Virus record (IMG/VR): IMGVR_UViG_3300017971_000711
Coordinates: 1 to 25,721 of that record
Origin: a virus
Direction: 5' to 3' (one strand)
Length of the DNA: 25,721 nt
Position numbers and translations under genes: made by a program. Shown in pieces: positions 18,431 through 25,721 of the stretch (the stretch's first letter is position 1; each line of letters begins with the position of its first letter). The notes below the pieces were generated by a model that searched no databases, was not told the DNA's origin, and saw only the letters and a program-made list of their open reading frames with translations.

Positions 18431-20203
18431 TTACACGGTTGAAATCTTCATGCCGCCGATTTGAGTAATATAAAAATGAAAAGTCCCTGACGTAGAACCA
18501 ACAGGCGTAGCAATCAACTGATTGCTAGCATTTACAGTAAAGGTGAATGACGGCCATGATGCAGCCGCGCCCGTTTTTAATCCCTCAGATGCGATCAGCA
18601 CTTGATTATATACTGTCGTTTTAGTAATCAGGTAAACATATGATGCAAGATTCGATCCCGATGACGAGTGGTAAGAGTCAAGCGTTGCGATGATATGGAT
18701 CAATCCTGAATACATATTGGTGTGACCTGCCAGCGACGATAATGTACATATTGCCGTGGCAGCCGTTACCGACTTGCTGAATCGCAAGATGTTGGTTTCA
18801 TTCCCCACAATGCCAACACCGGATATAGTATCAAGCAAAATGCAGTCACGTAGCGTCAATTTGTGATCCAGCTCCACGCCTGTTCCAACTACGCTAAACG
18901 ATCCATCGTTGCTGAATTCCTGAAAGCGCTCAACGATGACATCAATATTTCCCGTATCAACTTGATTACTGTATATCGATCCATAAGAGCCGCCATCATC
19001 ATCCGCACCGTGAGAGAAGCAATCGATCAGCGAGCATTGCGTGCCCTTTATCGTACTAGCAGCATCGAGCGCAGCAGATGATTTAACGTAGAAAGATGCG
19101 CGACCAGCATCCTCCGCGCCACAACCGATAAGCGCCACGCCAGAAGTATTATTGATCTCATAAGCGTAATAACCAGCGCTATCGCAAGCGCAGCCTATAA
19201 AGGACGAATAAGCGACATCATCAATTCTGAATCCGGTTCCGGTGGCAGCTGTTGAAGCGCAATAGCAGTTACTGATCACCAACGATGTATTATAGCCGCC
19301 GCTGAAATCAAAGCCTCTAGCTCCATTAGGAGTTTTAGCCCTACATTGATCCATAGTGATTAAAAATGATTGATCGACTAAAAAGCAAGCCGTTGTCGCA
19401 TATTGGCAAAATACTCGCTGAAGCCTGATCTCTGAACCGTTCTCGATGTGGAGGCAATTGGTGACCTGATCATTGCCATCGATACCCATATCTTCAATCA
19501 CGCAATACGTAGAGTGCTGCATATATAAAGCATCTGTTCCGGTAAAACCTGATGCACAATCCAGCGTGGTATTTTGCATCCCATCACCGCGTAAAGTGAT
19601 AGAGGCTAGATGCTCAGTGGCTTCCGTATTGCGCATATTAAGCGTGGCGCTGATTACATACGTACCCATCGGGAAGTATAGCACGCCGCCCGTTTTTGTG
19701 AGATGCGCCGTATCTATAGCGTCGATAGCGGCTTGAATCGCAGTTGTATCGTCTGTTACGCCGTCTCCTACAGCGCCGAAATCCTTAACGCTGATGATAT
19801 CGCGGCCTTTCGCTTGCAAGGTACGGGATACCGCGCCTGTTTCAGACCGGATAAAGGAGATGGCGCTAGAGGCTAGGGTGCCTGTTACATCGCTAATTGG
19901 AATCGCATTATCCGTATTGAGCGCGGTATATACGACAGCACCAGCTGAATCCTTAATCGTTATCGAATAGTCATCAGCATCAGCGAATATCTTTGCTGGC
20001 GTACCGTTGTTGGCGATATACCCAGCTGAGGTGCGGATCGGAACCGATGCTGTTACGGCTTTCCCTGAATCCCAATATACCGTTATGGGATTAGTTTCAG
20101 CATCCGAACCAGCGGTGCCAATGTATATATATCCATTGTCTAATGGCGTGCCATCCGTATCGACTATAAGTGGATACGGAACAACTACTTCATTAACTGA
20201 CAT
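18431..20203 (-). CDS. Tailspike with P22-like head-binding domain and pectate-lyase-type beta-helix
   Basis: A 590-aa receptor-binding protein. Residues 1-105 (VVPYPLIVDTDGTPLDNGYIYIG... PVRTSAG-like ...AKIFADADDYSITIKDSAGAVVY) follow the P22 tailspike head-binding domain. Residues 139-190 (VKDFGAVGDGVTDDTTAIQAAI ... GGVLYFPMGTYV) are the start of a Pectate_lyase_3-type beta-helix that runs to about 470. The last 120 residues are a beta-rich, Ser/Thr/Tyr-rich domain, perhaps for trimer formation. It probably binds and may cleave a host surface polysaccharide; catalytic residues cannot be assigned by eye. AAAGGAGAG precedes the ATG, and it follows the ejection proteins directly, as in P22-like late operons. 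Confidence 0.92.
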   Translation of the reverse strand: MSVNEVVVPYPLIVDTDGTPLDNGYIYIGTAGSDAETNPITVYWDSGKAVTASVPIRTSAGYIANNGTPAKIFADADDYSITIKDSAGAVVYTALNTDNAIPISDVTGTLASSAISFIRSETGAVSRTLQAKGRDIISVKDFGAVGDGVTDDTTAIQAAIDAIDTAHLTKTGGVLYFPMGTYVISATLNMRNTEATEHLASITLRGDGMQNTTLDCASGFTGTDALYMQHSTYCVIEDMGIDGNDQVTNCLHIENGSEIRLQRVFCQYATTACFLVDQSFLITMDQCRAKTPNGARGFDFSGGYNTSLVISNCYCASTAATGTGFRIDDVAYSSFIGCACDSAGYYAYEINNTSGVALIGCGAEDAGRASFYVKSSAALDAASTIKGTQCSLIDCFSHGADDDGGSYGSIYSNQVDTGNIDVIVERFQEFSNDGSFSVVGTGVELDHKLTLRDCILLDTISGVGIVGNETNILRFSKSVTAATAICTLSSLAGHTNMYSGLIHIIATLDSYHSSSGSNLASYVYLITKTTVYNQVLIASEGLKTGAAASWPSFTFTVNASNQLIATPVGSTSGTFHFYITQIGGMKISTV

Positions 20204-22536
20204 TATTGCTCTCCTTTATCTTCTTCGCCATATAAGTTGCGATATGTTTGCATCGAAGCGAGCAGCCATTTCTCAGGATCGGTTGGCACTCGATCTCTTG
20301 GCAACAATTTGATAAACCGTTTCCAAGCTGGGGTTCTAGTAAATTGACTAGCTGCTTCCTTAGTTTGCTTATTCACCAAATTGATAAATTGAGGCGACAT
20401 AATAAGATTATCAGCAGCCGCCATCATCTTATTGCCGCTGGGCGTAAGGAGATTGCCGATAGTCGCAGCAACACCTGCGCCGCGCCGACCTTGAAGGATA
20501 TATGAGCCTCTGCGCACAAGATCGTATAGATGATCCATAAAGCCATCTGCCGCTAACATCCTGCTGGTCGCAGCTTGAATGTCTTTGCTCTTATCCGAAA
20601 GCCTGATGCCTTTAGCAACTCGGTATAGGTCTGAAAGGCGTTTACGAGAGTGCTGAGGAAGATTATTCATCAACGCTCTATAAGCTCCCTTATTCCTTAG
20701 CAGCCCTTCGTACCAATCTGCGTAGAAATTGAAATTTAGATCGCCTTGTCGTGCGGTTTTACCAAAAGCGGTATTCAATCCGGTAGCAACCACTTCTTTG
20801 CGCATATCTTTGGGGATGCGATTGATAAACTCGTTAAATTGCACCGCATCCCCTTTAGGCAGGTCTTTGATACCCTTGCCTAATTTACCGACAATAGTTT
20901 TATCCAAATGTCGTCCAAAGATCGCAGTTAGATCATCTTCTATCGCCTTACGAGTAGCCACGAGTGAGCGGGCATCGTCGAATTTGTTAAGGATTTCTGG
21001 CGATACTTTAACAAGCGACTTACGCTGATCTTCCATCAAAAGTTTTTCAAGTTTCTTAATTAAGCCGCTATCAGCATCTTTGAATTCGCCTTGCTTCCGT
21101 ACCCTTGCTGCTGTCAATTGACGTCTGATGTTATCGATGCGCGCGTAAGTTGGCCCTTTTCCGAATTGGCCACGTGGCCCTTTCTCTGGCGTTAAAGCCT
21201 TCAATAATTGCTTCTCAGCCGTACTCAGATATTGCTCCCCGCCTAAATCTTTAGCCTTAGCCTTCAGCCAATTTACAGTAGTGCTAGCGGTCACAGGCAT
21301 CTTAGGATCGACAGCCTTAGCAATTTCAGCATATAGCGCATCCGACTTCTCTAATAGAGAGCCTTGTATATTGCGCAGCTCGGTTTTAACAGACACATCG
21401 ATGAGGCTTAGATCATCTGCGCCGCCGATTTCTGTAATAATATCATCTGCGCGTCTCGCAATCTGCTCATAACCGCGTAACGCTTCACGGCGAGCTTCAG
21501 AACCAGGCGAAGTTTTGATTGCTTGCGATAACTCTCGAAACTTTTGATTAGTGGTCACGTGATCGGCTTGTAGATATTCTTGAATACCTAAACGCTCCGC
21601 AGCGGCTACAGTTTTCGGATCGGGCGCAACCACTTCCGATAATTCTTCTACTGCGCCAGCCTTGCCACGCGATGCTCTTTTAGTTGTCGTAACTAAAGAG
21701 CTTAGATCATCAGCAGTTTTAGCAGCAGCAGCTCTATTAAAAAAGGCCTCATAACCTTTACCGATGAGCTTACCAGCTCCTGTCATCGCACCCGCCGTGC
21801 CTCCCGCCATGCCGATTTCTTCAACATCAATATCGCCGCCCGTAGCGGCTTGGGTCCCTTCTATGGCAGCTTGGGTTCCTGCTGCTCCTGCGGCTTGCCC
21901 TAATACGGAGGCGAAGCGTCCGGTGGGCGCGAAGGCAGCGGCAACTCCTGCTGCTCTAACTAAATCATAAGCGCGGAACCCTGGTTTGATGGCATATTCC
22001 TTATCATCGATTGTTGATTTCAGAATAAAGTTGCCTTTAGCATCTTGCCGTATGCCCATATCAGGGAATTGGGCTTTTAATATCTTAACAGATTCTTCAG
22101 GGGCAGTAGCGATAGTGCCCATTGCGGCTTTCCAACCGGGCCATGAAAAATCATTAAGCTCCGGCATCTCACCCCAATCTTTCATCTCATTTATTTCATC
22201 GGTCATCTGATCTGCGCCCGTAAACATTTCTTGTATAGTTTCTAAGACGCTCAAATCTGGCGTTTCTTCTAGCTGTTCTCCTTCAGGCAAGGCCCAAATG
22301 CCCATTTTAACATGGCGCTCCAACGCTTGCTTATCTTCGCGGGTCCAATTGCCAGATCGATAGCCAACAAGCGCCTCTGGATCCAATGGCAATGCATCTT
22401 CAGGAAGCAACGTTGAATCCGGCGGCAATTCTTGTTTCCCGCTACGCACGGCCTCAAGGAAACCAGCGCGATGCGGAGGTGTCATAACGTCATCTTTATA
22501 TGCATTATAAATGTTTAGGACTTCTTCTGGATTCAT
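20203..22536 (-). CDS. Large DNA ejection (internal virion) protein, P22 gp16-like position
   Basis: A 777-aa protein without enzyme motifs. Residues about 1-185 are acidic, with PE-rich segments. Residues about 189-265 are Gly/Ala-rich and hydrophobic (RAAGVAAAFAP, QAAGAAGTQAA, GMAGGTAGAMTGAG), suited to membrane insertion. The remaining 500 residues are helical, with several basic stretches. No lysozyme or transglycosylase motif was found. By size, the hydrophobic stretch and its place after gp7- and gp20-like genes, it is the largest of three proteins ejected with the DNA to make a channel across the host envelope. It overlaps the previous gene by 4 nt. Confidence 0.75.
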   Translation of the reverse strand: MNPEEVLNIYNAYKDDVMTPPHRAGFLEAVRSGKQELPPDSTLLPEDALPLDPEALVGYRSGNWTREDKQALERHVKMGIWALPEGEQLEETPDLSVLETIQEMFTGADQMTDEINEMKDWGEMPELNDFSWPGWKAAMGTIATAPEESVKILKAQFPDMGIRQDAKGNFILKSTIDDKEYAIKPGFRAYDLVRAAGVAAAFAPTGRFASVLGQAAGAAGTQAAIEGTQAATGGDIDVEEIGMAGGTAGAMTGAGKLIGKGYEAFFNRAAAAKTADDLSSLVTTTKRASRGKAGAVEELSEVVAPDPKTVAAAERLGIQEYLQADHVTTNQKFRELSQAIKTSPGSEARREALRGYEQIARRADDIITEIGGADDLSLIDVSVKTELRNIQGSLLEKSDALYAEIAKAVDPKMPVTASTTVNWLKAKAKDLGGEQYLSTAEKQLLKALTPEKGPRGQFGKGPTYARIDNIRRQLTAARVRKQGEFKDADSGLIKKLEKLLMEDQRKSLVKVSPEILNKFDDARSLVATRKAIEDDLTAIFGRHLDKTIVGKLGKGIKDLPKGDAVQFNEFINRIPKDMRKEVVATGLNTAFGKTARQGDLNFNFYADWYEGLLRNKGAYRALMNNLPQHSRKRLSDLYRVAKGIRLSDKSKDIQAATSRMLAADGFMDHLYDLVRRGSYILQGRRGAGVAATIGNLLTPSGNKMMAAADNLIMSPQFINLVNKQTKEAASQFTRTPAWKRFIKLLPRDRVPTDPEKWLLASMQTYRNLYGEEDKGEQ

Positions 22537-23747
22537 TGTTTTGGCCCTTTATATCCGCTATAGCCCATATATCCTTCATCCGCTTCCTCATCATCGCTTA
22601 CTAAATCACGAATCAGCTGCATATCGCCTTCAACCGCGTTCTCATTAAGGCGATCAAGATTAACCCTTCTGGTACTTTCGGGTCCTAGCACGCGTTCTTC
22701 ATCTAAGCCATAATCTTTGATGGATTTTTGAAGCCGCTGCTCGGAGTGAATCACATCCTTTTGAGATTCTGACATATATTTCGTAGCAAGCCTGACGAAG
22801 GCGGCGCGCTGTTCAGGCAACAGCCTATCGCCTTTACTCCATCTATTATATAGCCGCTCCACCTGCTTGTATAATGCGGCCGTATTCTGCGCAACGGCGA
22901 ACTCCGATTCCCGAACGACAGAATTGGGATCGAGCACCTTCATAAAGTTGAATATAAGAGCAACATCGCCGGCAGCAGATTCATCCTTAGCAGAATGCAG
23001 TAGCGTGCGATATTTAGAAGATGCCTCCCGATATGGGCTGGTCATTTTCTCAAACTCGCCGCGTAGAGCTTTTTCATGATCAAAGATTTTATCAGGATCG
23101 CCGCCAAAATCTTTTATGCGCTTTATCTCAGAAAGGATTTTATCGGTTTTTGCCCAAAGTTCAGCAGCTTCCGCCTGCATCTTATCGCGCGTATCTTCGT
23201 GTAAATCTTCTTGTCGTAGCTCTTCACCATACTTACTAACATTAGCAAGCACCTCATCGCCTCCCGGCATAAAAGCTACCATAGTACCGATAGCACGGCG
23301 CGCCGCTATAGGATCGATGCCGATTAGTTCAGCAGCATCTCTGTATGCTTTAGCTTTGATTTTATCTCCGCTATTTTCAGCTGCCTTAGCCATATCCAAG
23401 AACCTGGTTCTGGCAAGTTCAGGATTGGTATCAATTGCGGCTAACGATTGCCCTGCTTGCTGTAGCGATATTTTCTGTTCTTCTTCAGTTAGTTTGGCAA
23501 AGTTCTTCCGTACTGATTCCCCTACTTCAGGGTTGACGAGACTTATTGCATTAGCAGCAGTCATCCAATCTTCAGGCGAAGAATCAGCAGAAAGATTCGA
23601 TACAGCATCCATAGCAGCTTGCTGCCTTTTACGAGCCTCTTGCGCAGCTTTCATTTGCTGAATAGCGGGAATGGTTCCTAAACCCGCCATGATCTTTTCA
23701 CGCGGATTTGGAACATTAAGCATATAATTTTTAGGCTCAGGCATCAT
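22533..23747 (-). CDS. DNA ejection protein, P22 gp20-like position
   Basis: A 404-aa, mostly helical protein. The stretch DVALIFNFMKVLDPNSVVRESEFAVAQ (around 265-291) is a pattern I know from phage injection or internal virion proteins. The N-terminal 60 residues are Ala/Gln-rich and helical; the C-terminus ends with an acidic segment (LVSDDEEADEGY) and YMGYSGYKGPK. No enzyme motif. It lies between the gp7-like and the large ejection gene, with 4-nt overlaps on both sides, so three subunits are probably made in fixed ratio. Confidence 0.8.
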   Translation of the reverse strand: MMPEPKNYMLNVPNPREKIMAGLGTIPAIQQMKAAQEARKRQQAAMDAVSNLSADSSPEDWMTAANAISLVNPEVGESVRKNFAKLTEEEQKISLQQAGQSLAAIDTNPELARTRFLDMAKAAENSGDKIKAKAYRDAAELIGIDPIAARRAIGTMVAFMPGGDEVLANVSKYGEELRQEDLHEDTRDKMQAEAAELWAKTDKILSEIKRIKDFGGDPDKIFDHEKALRGEFEKMTSPYREASSKYRTLLHSAKDESAAGDVALIFNFMKVLDPNSVVRESEFAVAQNTAALYKQVERLYNRWSKGDRLLPEQRAAFVRLATKYMSESQKDVIHSEQRLQKSIKDYGLDEERVLGPESTRRVNLDRLNENAVEGDMQLIRDLVSDDEEADEGYMGYSGYKGPKQ

Positions 23748-24376
23748 AAACCTCCAGCGATAATACCGATTGTTTCATTTACATCACCCCACATATCCGC
23801 AGCATATTGACCGCGCGCTAAAGCGCCACCAGCTTGTGCAGCGCCAGCCTCTCCTATTAGATTGGAGATTTGCACCCCGGCGCCTGTGGCCGCTGCTCCG
23901 GTTTGCGCAGCTGACGCTTGACCCAGATTCGATAAACCGCCAAGGCGTTGATATTGCTGATCGATTAAGCTATTCAACAAAGTCGGTCGAAATCGCGCTA
24001 AGGCTTCTTGTACATTACCGCCTCTTAAGCCGCCAGTAGCAGATGCATTAGCAAGGATGCCTTCTTCGCCTTGCTTCATTAGCTCTTCATACATCGGCGA
24101 AGTCAAAATGCGATCCAAGGCCAGCTCTTGATTTTCAGCACCCTCTAAGCCAAGCAAATTCATTTGCTCACCAGTCGCTCGTCCACCAGCGGTCACCCAG
24201 GGCTTTAATAGCTCTTGAACCTTATCAAATTGACGCCTGGTTTCTTTAATACCAGCCATCGACGCGGCATATTGATATCCGGCGGCTTCACTAGACGCTG
24301 CTGCTGCATCTTTGCTCGCCATATAGCCAGTTACAATTGTGCCTCCTGCCACAAGACCAGTTACGGGATCAGGCAT
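23744..24376 (-). CDS. DNA ejection protein, P22 gp7-like
   Basis: A 210-aa, Ala/Gly-rich protein. The N-terminus has a Gly-rich hydrophobic stretch (GLVAGGTIVTGYMAS), followed by LKPWVTAGGRATGEQ, LTSPMYEELMKQGEEGILANAS, ATGGLRGGNVQEALARF and LNSLIDQQYQRLGGL. This series, especially the ATGGLRGGN motif, is typical of the P22 gp7 group of DNA transfer proteins found in many podoviruses. In the virion it is ejected ahead of the genome. Its start overlaps the stop of the DDxxD protein by 8 nt. Confidence 0.85.
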   Translation of the reverse strand: MPDPVTGLVAGGTIVTGYMASKDAAAASSEAAGYQYAASMAGIKETRRQFDKVQELLKPWVTAGGRATGEQMNLLGLEGAENQELALDRILTSPMYEELMKQGEEGILANASATGGLRGGNVQEALARFRPTLLNSLIDQQYQRLGGLSNLGQASAAQTGAAATGAGVQISNLIGEAGAAQAGGALARGQYAADMWGDVNETIGIIAGGL

Positions 24377-24812
24377 GTTTTATCTCCTGTATATAATCGC
24401 TGTATTTTTCACCATATAGCTTCATCACTAAATGGGCGTTATTTCTCGCAACTTCTTCTCCGTGGCAAAGCAGCACTACGAATAATACCAGATCATAATA
24501 TCCAGCGCGCCAAATGAATGATGATTCGCTTGGTTCTTGCTTTTCCTCTACCGCATTAGCCGCGTGCCATTTCATTATTGTAGTTATCAACACAGGAGTT
24601 AGCACGGCGGCTTTCTCCATATAGAATGGATTCGTTGGCATTGCCACAAACGTATTCCAAACTAATTTATTCACATCTTTAGGCTCCAAACTACCATCAT
24701 CATATGCATCATCAAGCATTTGCGCCATTTCAAATACTGTAACAAGCCAATTTACAGCATCTTTCGGTAAGGCCAACGGACCTTCTAAATTTTCTCTAAG
24801 GTCTTCAATCAT
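24369..24812 (-). CDS. All-helical phage protein with a DDxxD motif
   Basis: A 147-aa helical protein whose function I do not know. Notable blocks: WLVTVFEMAQMLDDAYDDGSL (about 22-42), MPTNPFYMEKAAVLTPVL (58-75), AANAVEE, then a hydrophobic helix YYDLVLFVVLLCHGEEVA (105-122). The DDAYD sequence recalls the DDxxD magnesium-diphosphate motif of isoprenyl and terpene synthases, but a clear second (NSE/DTE) motif is absent and the protein is half the usual length. As part of a late operon just before the ejection proteins it may be a morphogenesis factor. Overlaps both neighbours slightly. Confidence 0.7.
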   Translation of the reverse strand: MIEDLRENLEGPLALPKDAVNWLVTVFEMAQMLDDAYDDGSLEPKDVNKLVWNTFVAMPTNPFYMEKAAVLTPVLITTIMKWHAANAVEEKQEPSESSFIWRAGYYDLVLFVVLLCHGEEVARNNAHLVMKLYGEKYSDYIQEIKHA

Positions 24813-25147
24813 GATATCACCCTACCGCTGGCGCTACAAACCAGTGCATTTGCTACGCTCGCATATGTGCTAATGAAACCGCTTGCCTCTATTACTTGAT
24901 TAATCATCTCAGGGCAAAGATACGTTTCTCCTGCTACGATTTGACGTTGCGAAATAACCCGATTATCAGTATCAGCAGCATCTCCGCTAGCAACAAGATT
25001 ACAGCTAAACGATACCGTGCCAGAAGAAACATTTGTAATGGTAAAGGCATCGATGATCACTTTTGTCCCGCCGCTTGCCGTATATTGAGCCGCATTAGTG
25101 GCTTCGAGTAACTTACGTGGGATTATGTTTAATATCGTAACAGTCAT
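24809..25147 (-). CDS. Small phage protein, probably virion-associated (112 aa)
   Basis: A beta-rich 112-aa protein. The pattern AAQYTASGGTKVIIDAFTITNVSSGTVSFSCNLV, then ETYLCPEMINQVIEASGFISTYASVANALVCSASG, is one I associate with small proteins next to head or tail genes in podo- and siphoviruses, annotated as hypothetical or structural. The fold is likely a small beta sandwich. It follows the repeat protein and overlaps its stop (ATGA). Position in the late operon supports a virion role such as decoration, but there is no direct proof. Confidence 0.7.
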   Translation of the reverse strand: MTVTILNIIPRKLLEATNAAQYTASGGTKVIIDAFTITNVSSGTVSFSCNLVASGDAADTDNRVISQRQIVAGETYLCPEMINQVIEASGFISTYASVANALVCSASGRVIS

Positions 25148-25721
25148 CGTATTTTCTCCACATCGATAATCACCGATGGCGTAGCGGGAGCGACCCCTGC
25201 TGCAGTTTGCGCATCTAAGATAATGCTTAAGTCATTCACAGCGAACATCAACTCGTAATAATCACCGACCTGTAGCTCTATTACATGAGTGAACGTCAGC
25301 GAAGTTAAATCAGAAACTACTCGTGTCGTATTAGAATTAGCGACATTAACTCCATTAACTCTAGCCCAAACATTTATAATCGATCCAGCAGTTAATAATA
25401 CAGTAGGATCGACTATAACCGTACCAGCCGCGATAGCAGTAGGCGCAATTGTTACCGATCCTTTTAATACAGTAGGATCGACTATAACCGTACCAGCCGC
25501 GATAGGCGTGGGGGATATAGTTATGTCTCCCCCTTCGATAACAGTAGGATCGACTATAGTAGTACCCGCGCTAATCGGGTCGGGTACGATTGTTAGAGAG
25601 CCGCGTACAGCGGTAGGATCAACTATAGTAGTACCCGCGCTAATCGGGTCGGGACTAATAACGATACTGCCCTTAACGATTGTAGGATCGACTATAGCAG
25701 CACCCGCGCTAATAGGACCGG
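25144..25721 (-). CDS. Tandem-repeat virion-type protein, 5' part outside the window
   Basis: The reverse strand is open from the right edge to a TGA at 25144-25146, 191 residues, and overlaps the next gene's ATG. The start is beyond 25721. The first part holds five copies of a 23-24-residue repeat (…GSVTI-P-PI-AGT-IVDPTV…; the core SAGTTIVDPT or AAGTVIVDPT is kept). The last about 85 residues form a non-repeated domain (WARVNGVNVANSN... ELQVGDYYELMFAVND...). The repeat alternates strand-like (TIVDPT, GSVTI) and Gly/Pro turns, fitting a beta-solenoid or stacked-strand fibre. No family recognised. Place at the head of visible late genes suggests a head fibre, decoration or tail-associated protein. 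Confidence 0.75.
   Translation of the reverse strand, partial: GPISAGAAIVDPTIVKGSIVISPDPISAGTTIVDPTAVRGSLTIVPDPISAGTTIVDPTVIEGGDITISPTPIAAGTVIVDPTVLKGSVTIAPTAIAAGTVIVDPTVLLTAGSIINVWARVNGVNVANSNTTRVVSDLTSLTFTHVIELQVGDYYELMFAVNDLSIILDAQTAAGVAPATPSVIIDVEKIR
25396..25721 (-). repeat. Coding tandem repeat, 69-72 bp units
   Basis: The core TAGGATC(G/A)ACTATA (+ strand) starts at 25404, 25473, 25545, 25614 and 25683: spacings 69, 72, 69, 69, all multiples of 3. Units fall in two subtypes. 41 bp are identical at 25396-25436 and 25465-25505, and 32 bp are identical at 25553-25584 and 25622-25653, indicating recent pairwise duplication. The array continues past the window edge. Confidence 0.92.

Noticed and set aside
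23116-23661. 181-aa open frame on the + strand opposite the gp20-like protein
   Set aside because: Ser/Ala/Leu-rich composition is the usual shadow of an Ala/Glu/Lys-rich helical gene; there is no + strand gene context there.
25396-25721. Regular repeats that could be taken for a CRISPR array
   Set aside because: Units are 69-72 bp, multiples of three, without unrelated spacers, and form part of an open reading frame on the - strand.
1-25721. Integrase, attachment site, repressor, tRNA or rRNA
   Set aside because: None could be supported by motifs or structure, although small tRNAs cannot be excluded without a computed search.

Overview
The window is an accessory-gene-rich piece of a tailed bacteriophage genome, most likely a podovirus with a Gram-negative host. 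The virion genes show this: three consecutive proteins resemble the P22-type DNA ejection set (gp7-, gp20- and gp16-like), followed by a tailspike with a P22-like head-binding N-terminus and a pectate-lyase-type beta-helix. I see no integrase, repressor, tRNA, rRNA, insertion sequence or CRISPR array, so nothing here argues for lysogeny. No host can be named from the sequence.

The layout is two convergent arms. The left arm (1-16736, all on the + strand) holds early and replication genes, packed with start/stop overlaps. It opens with six small unrecognised genes and a zinc-ribbon protein (to 2381). Next come a Rossmann-fold flavoprotein, a basic two-domain protein, a conserved coiled-coil protein and a putative ssDNA-binding protein with an acidic tail ending in Phe (2378-5091). 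The replication core is a Prim-Pol/helicase fusion (5154-7313), a separate DnaQ-type proofreading exonuclease (10541-11095) and a C-family DNA polymerase (DnaE-like, 11418-14186). A nucleotide-metabolism-looking cluster lies between them: DUF5662-like protein, divergent ThyX, HAD phosphatase, a small DUF1599/DUF6378-like protein and a short-chain dehydrogenase (7602-10539). The arm ends with a PD-(D/E)XK nuclease, a DUF4031 protein and an SNF2 helicase (14179-16736).

The two arms meet at 16737-16792, where a perfect 9-bp-stem hairpin fits a bidirectional terminator. The right arm (16793-25721, all on the - strand) is the late region, read leftward. In order of transcription it has a tandem-repeat protein cut by the window edge, a 112-aa protein, a helical protein with a DDxxD motif, three ejection proteins, the tailspike, and a lysis cassette: small TM/coiled-coil protein, M15 L-Ala-D-Glu peptidase, three-TM holin and a secreted FnIII-like protein.

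The most unusual points are: (1) the 23-24-residue tandem repeats at the right edge, with paired near-identical DNA copies; (2) a DnaE-like polymerase whose PHP metal site is visibly lost, beside a stand-alone DnaQ exonuclease; (3) a ThyX with three substitutions in its signature motif inside a cluster that could be a nucleotide precursor or base-modification module; (4) a secreted FnIII-like protein in the lysis cassette. Functional names rest on motif recognition by eye, without database searches.
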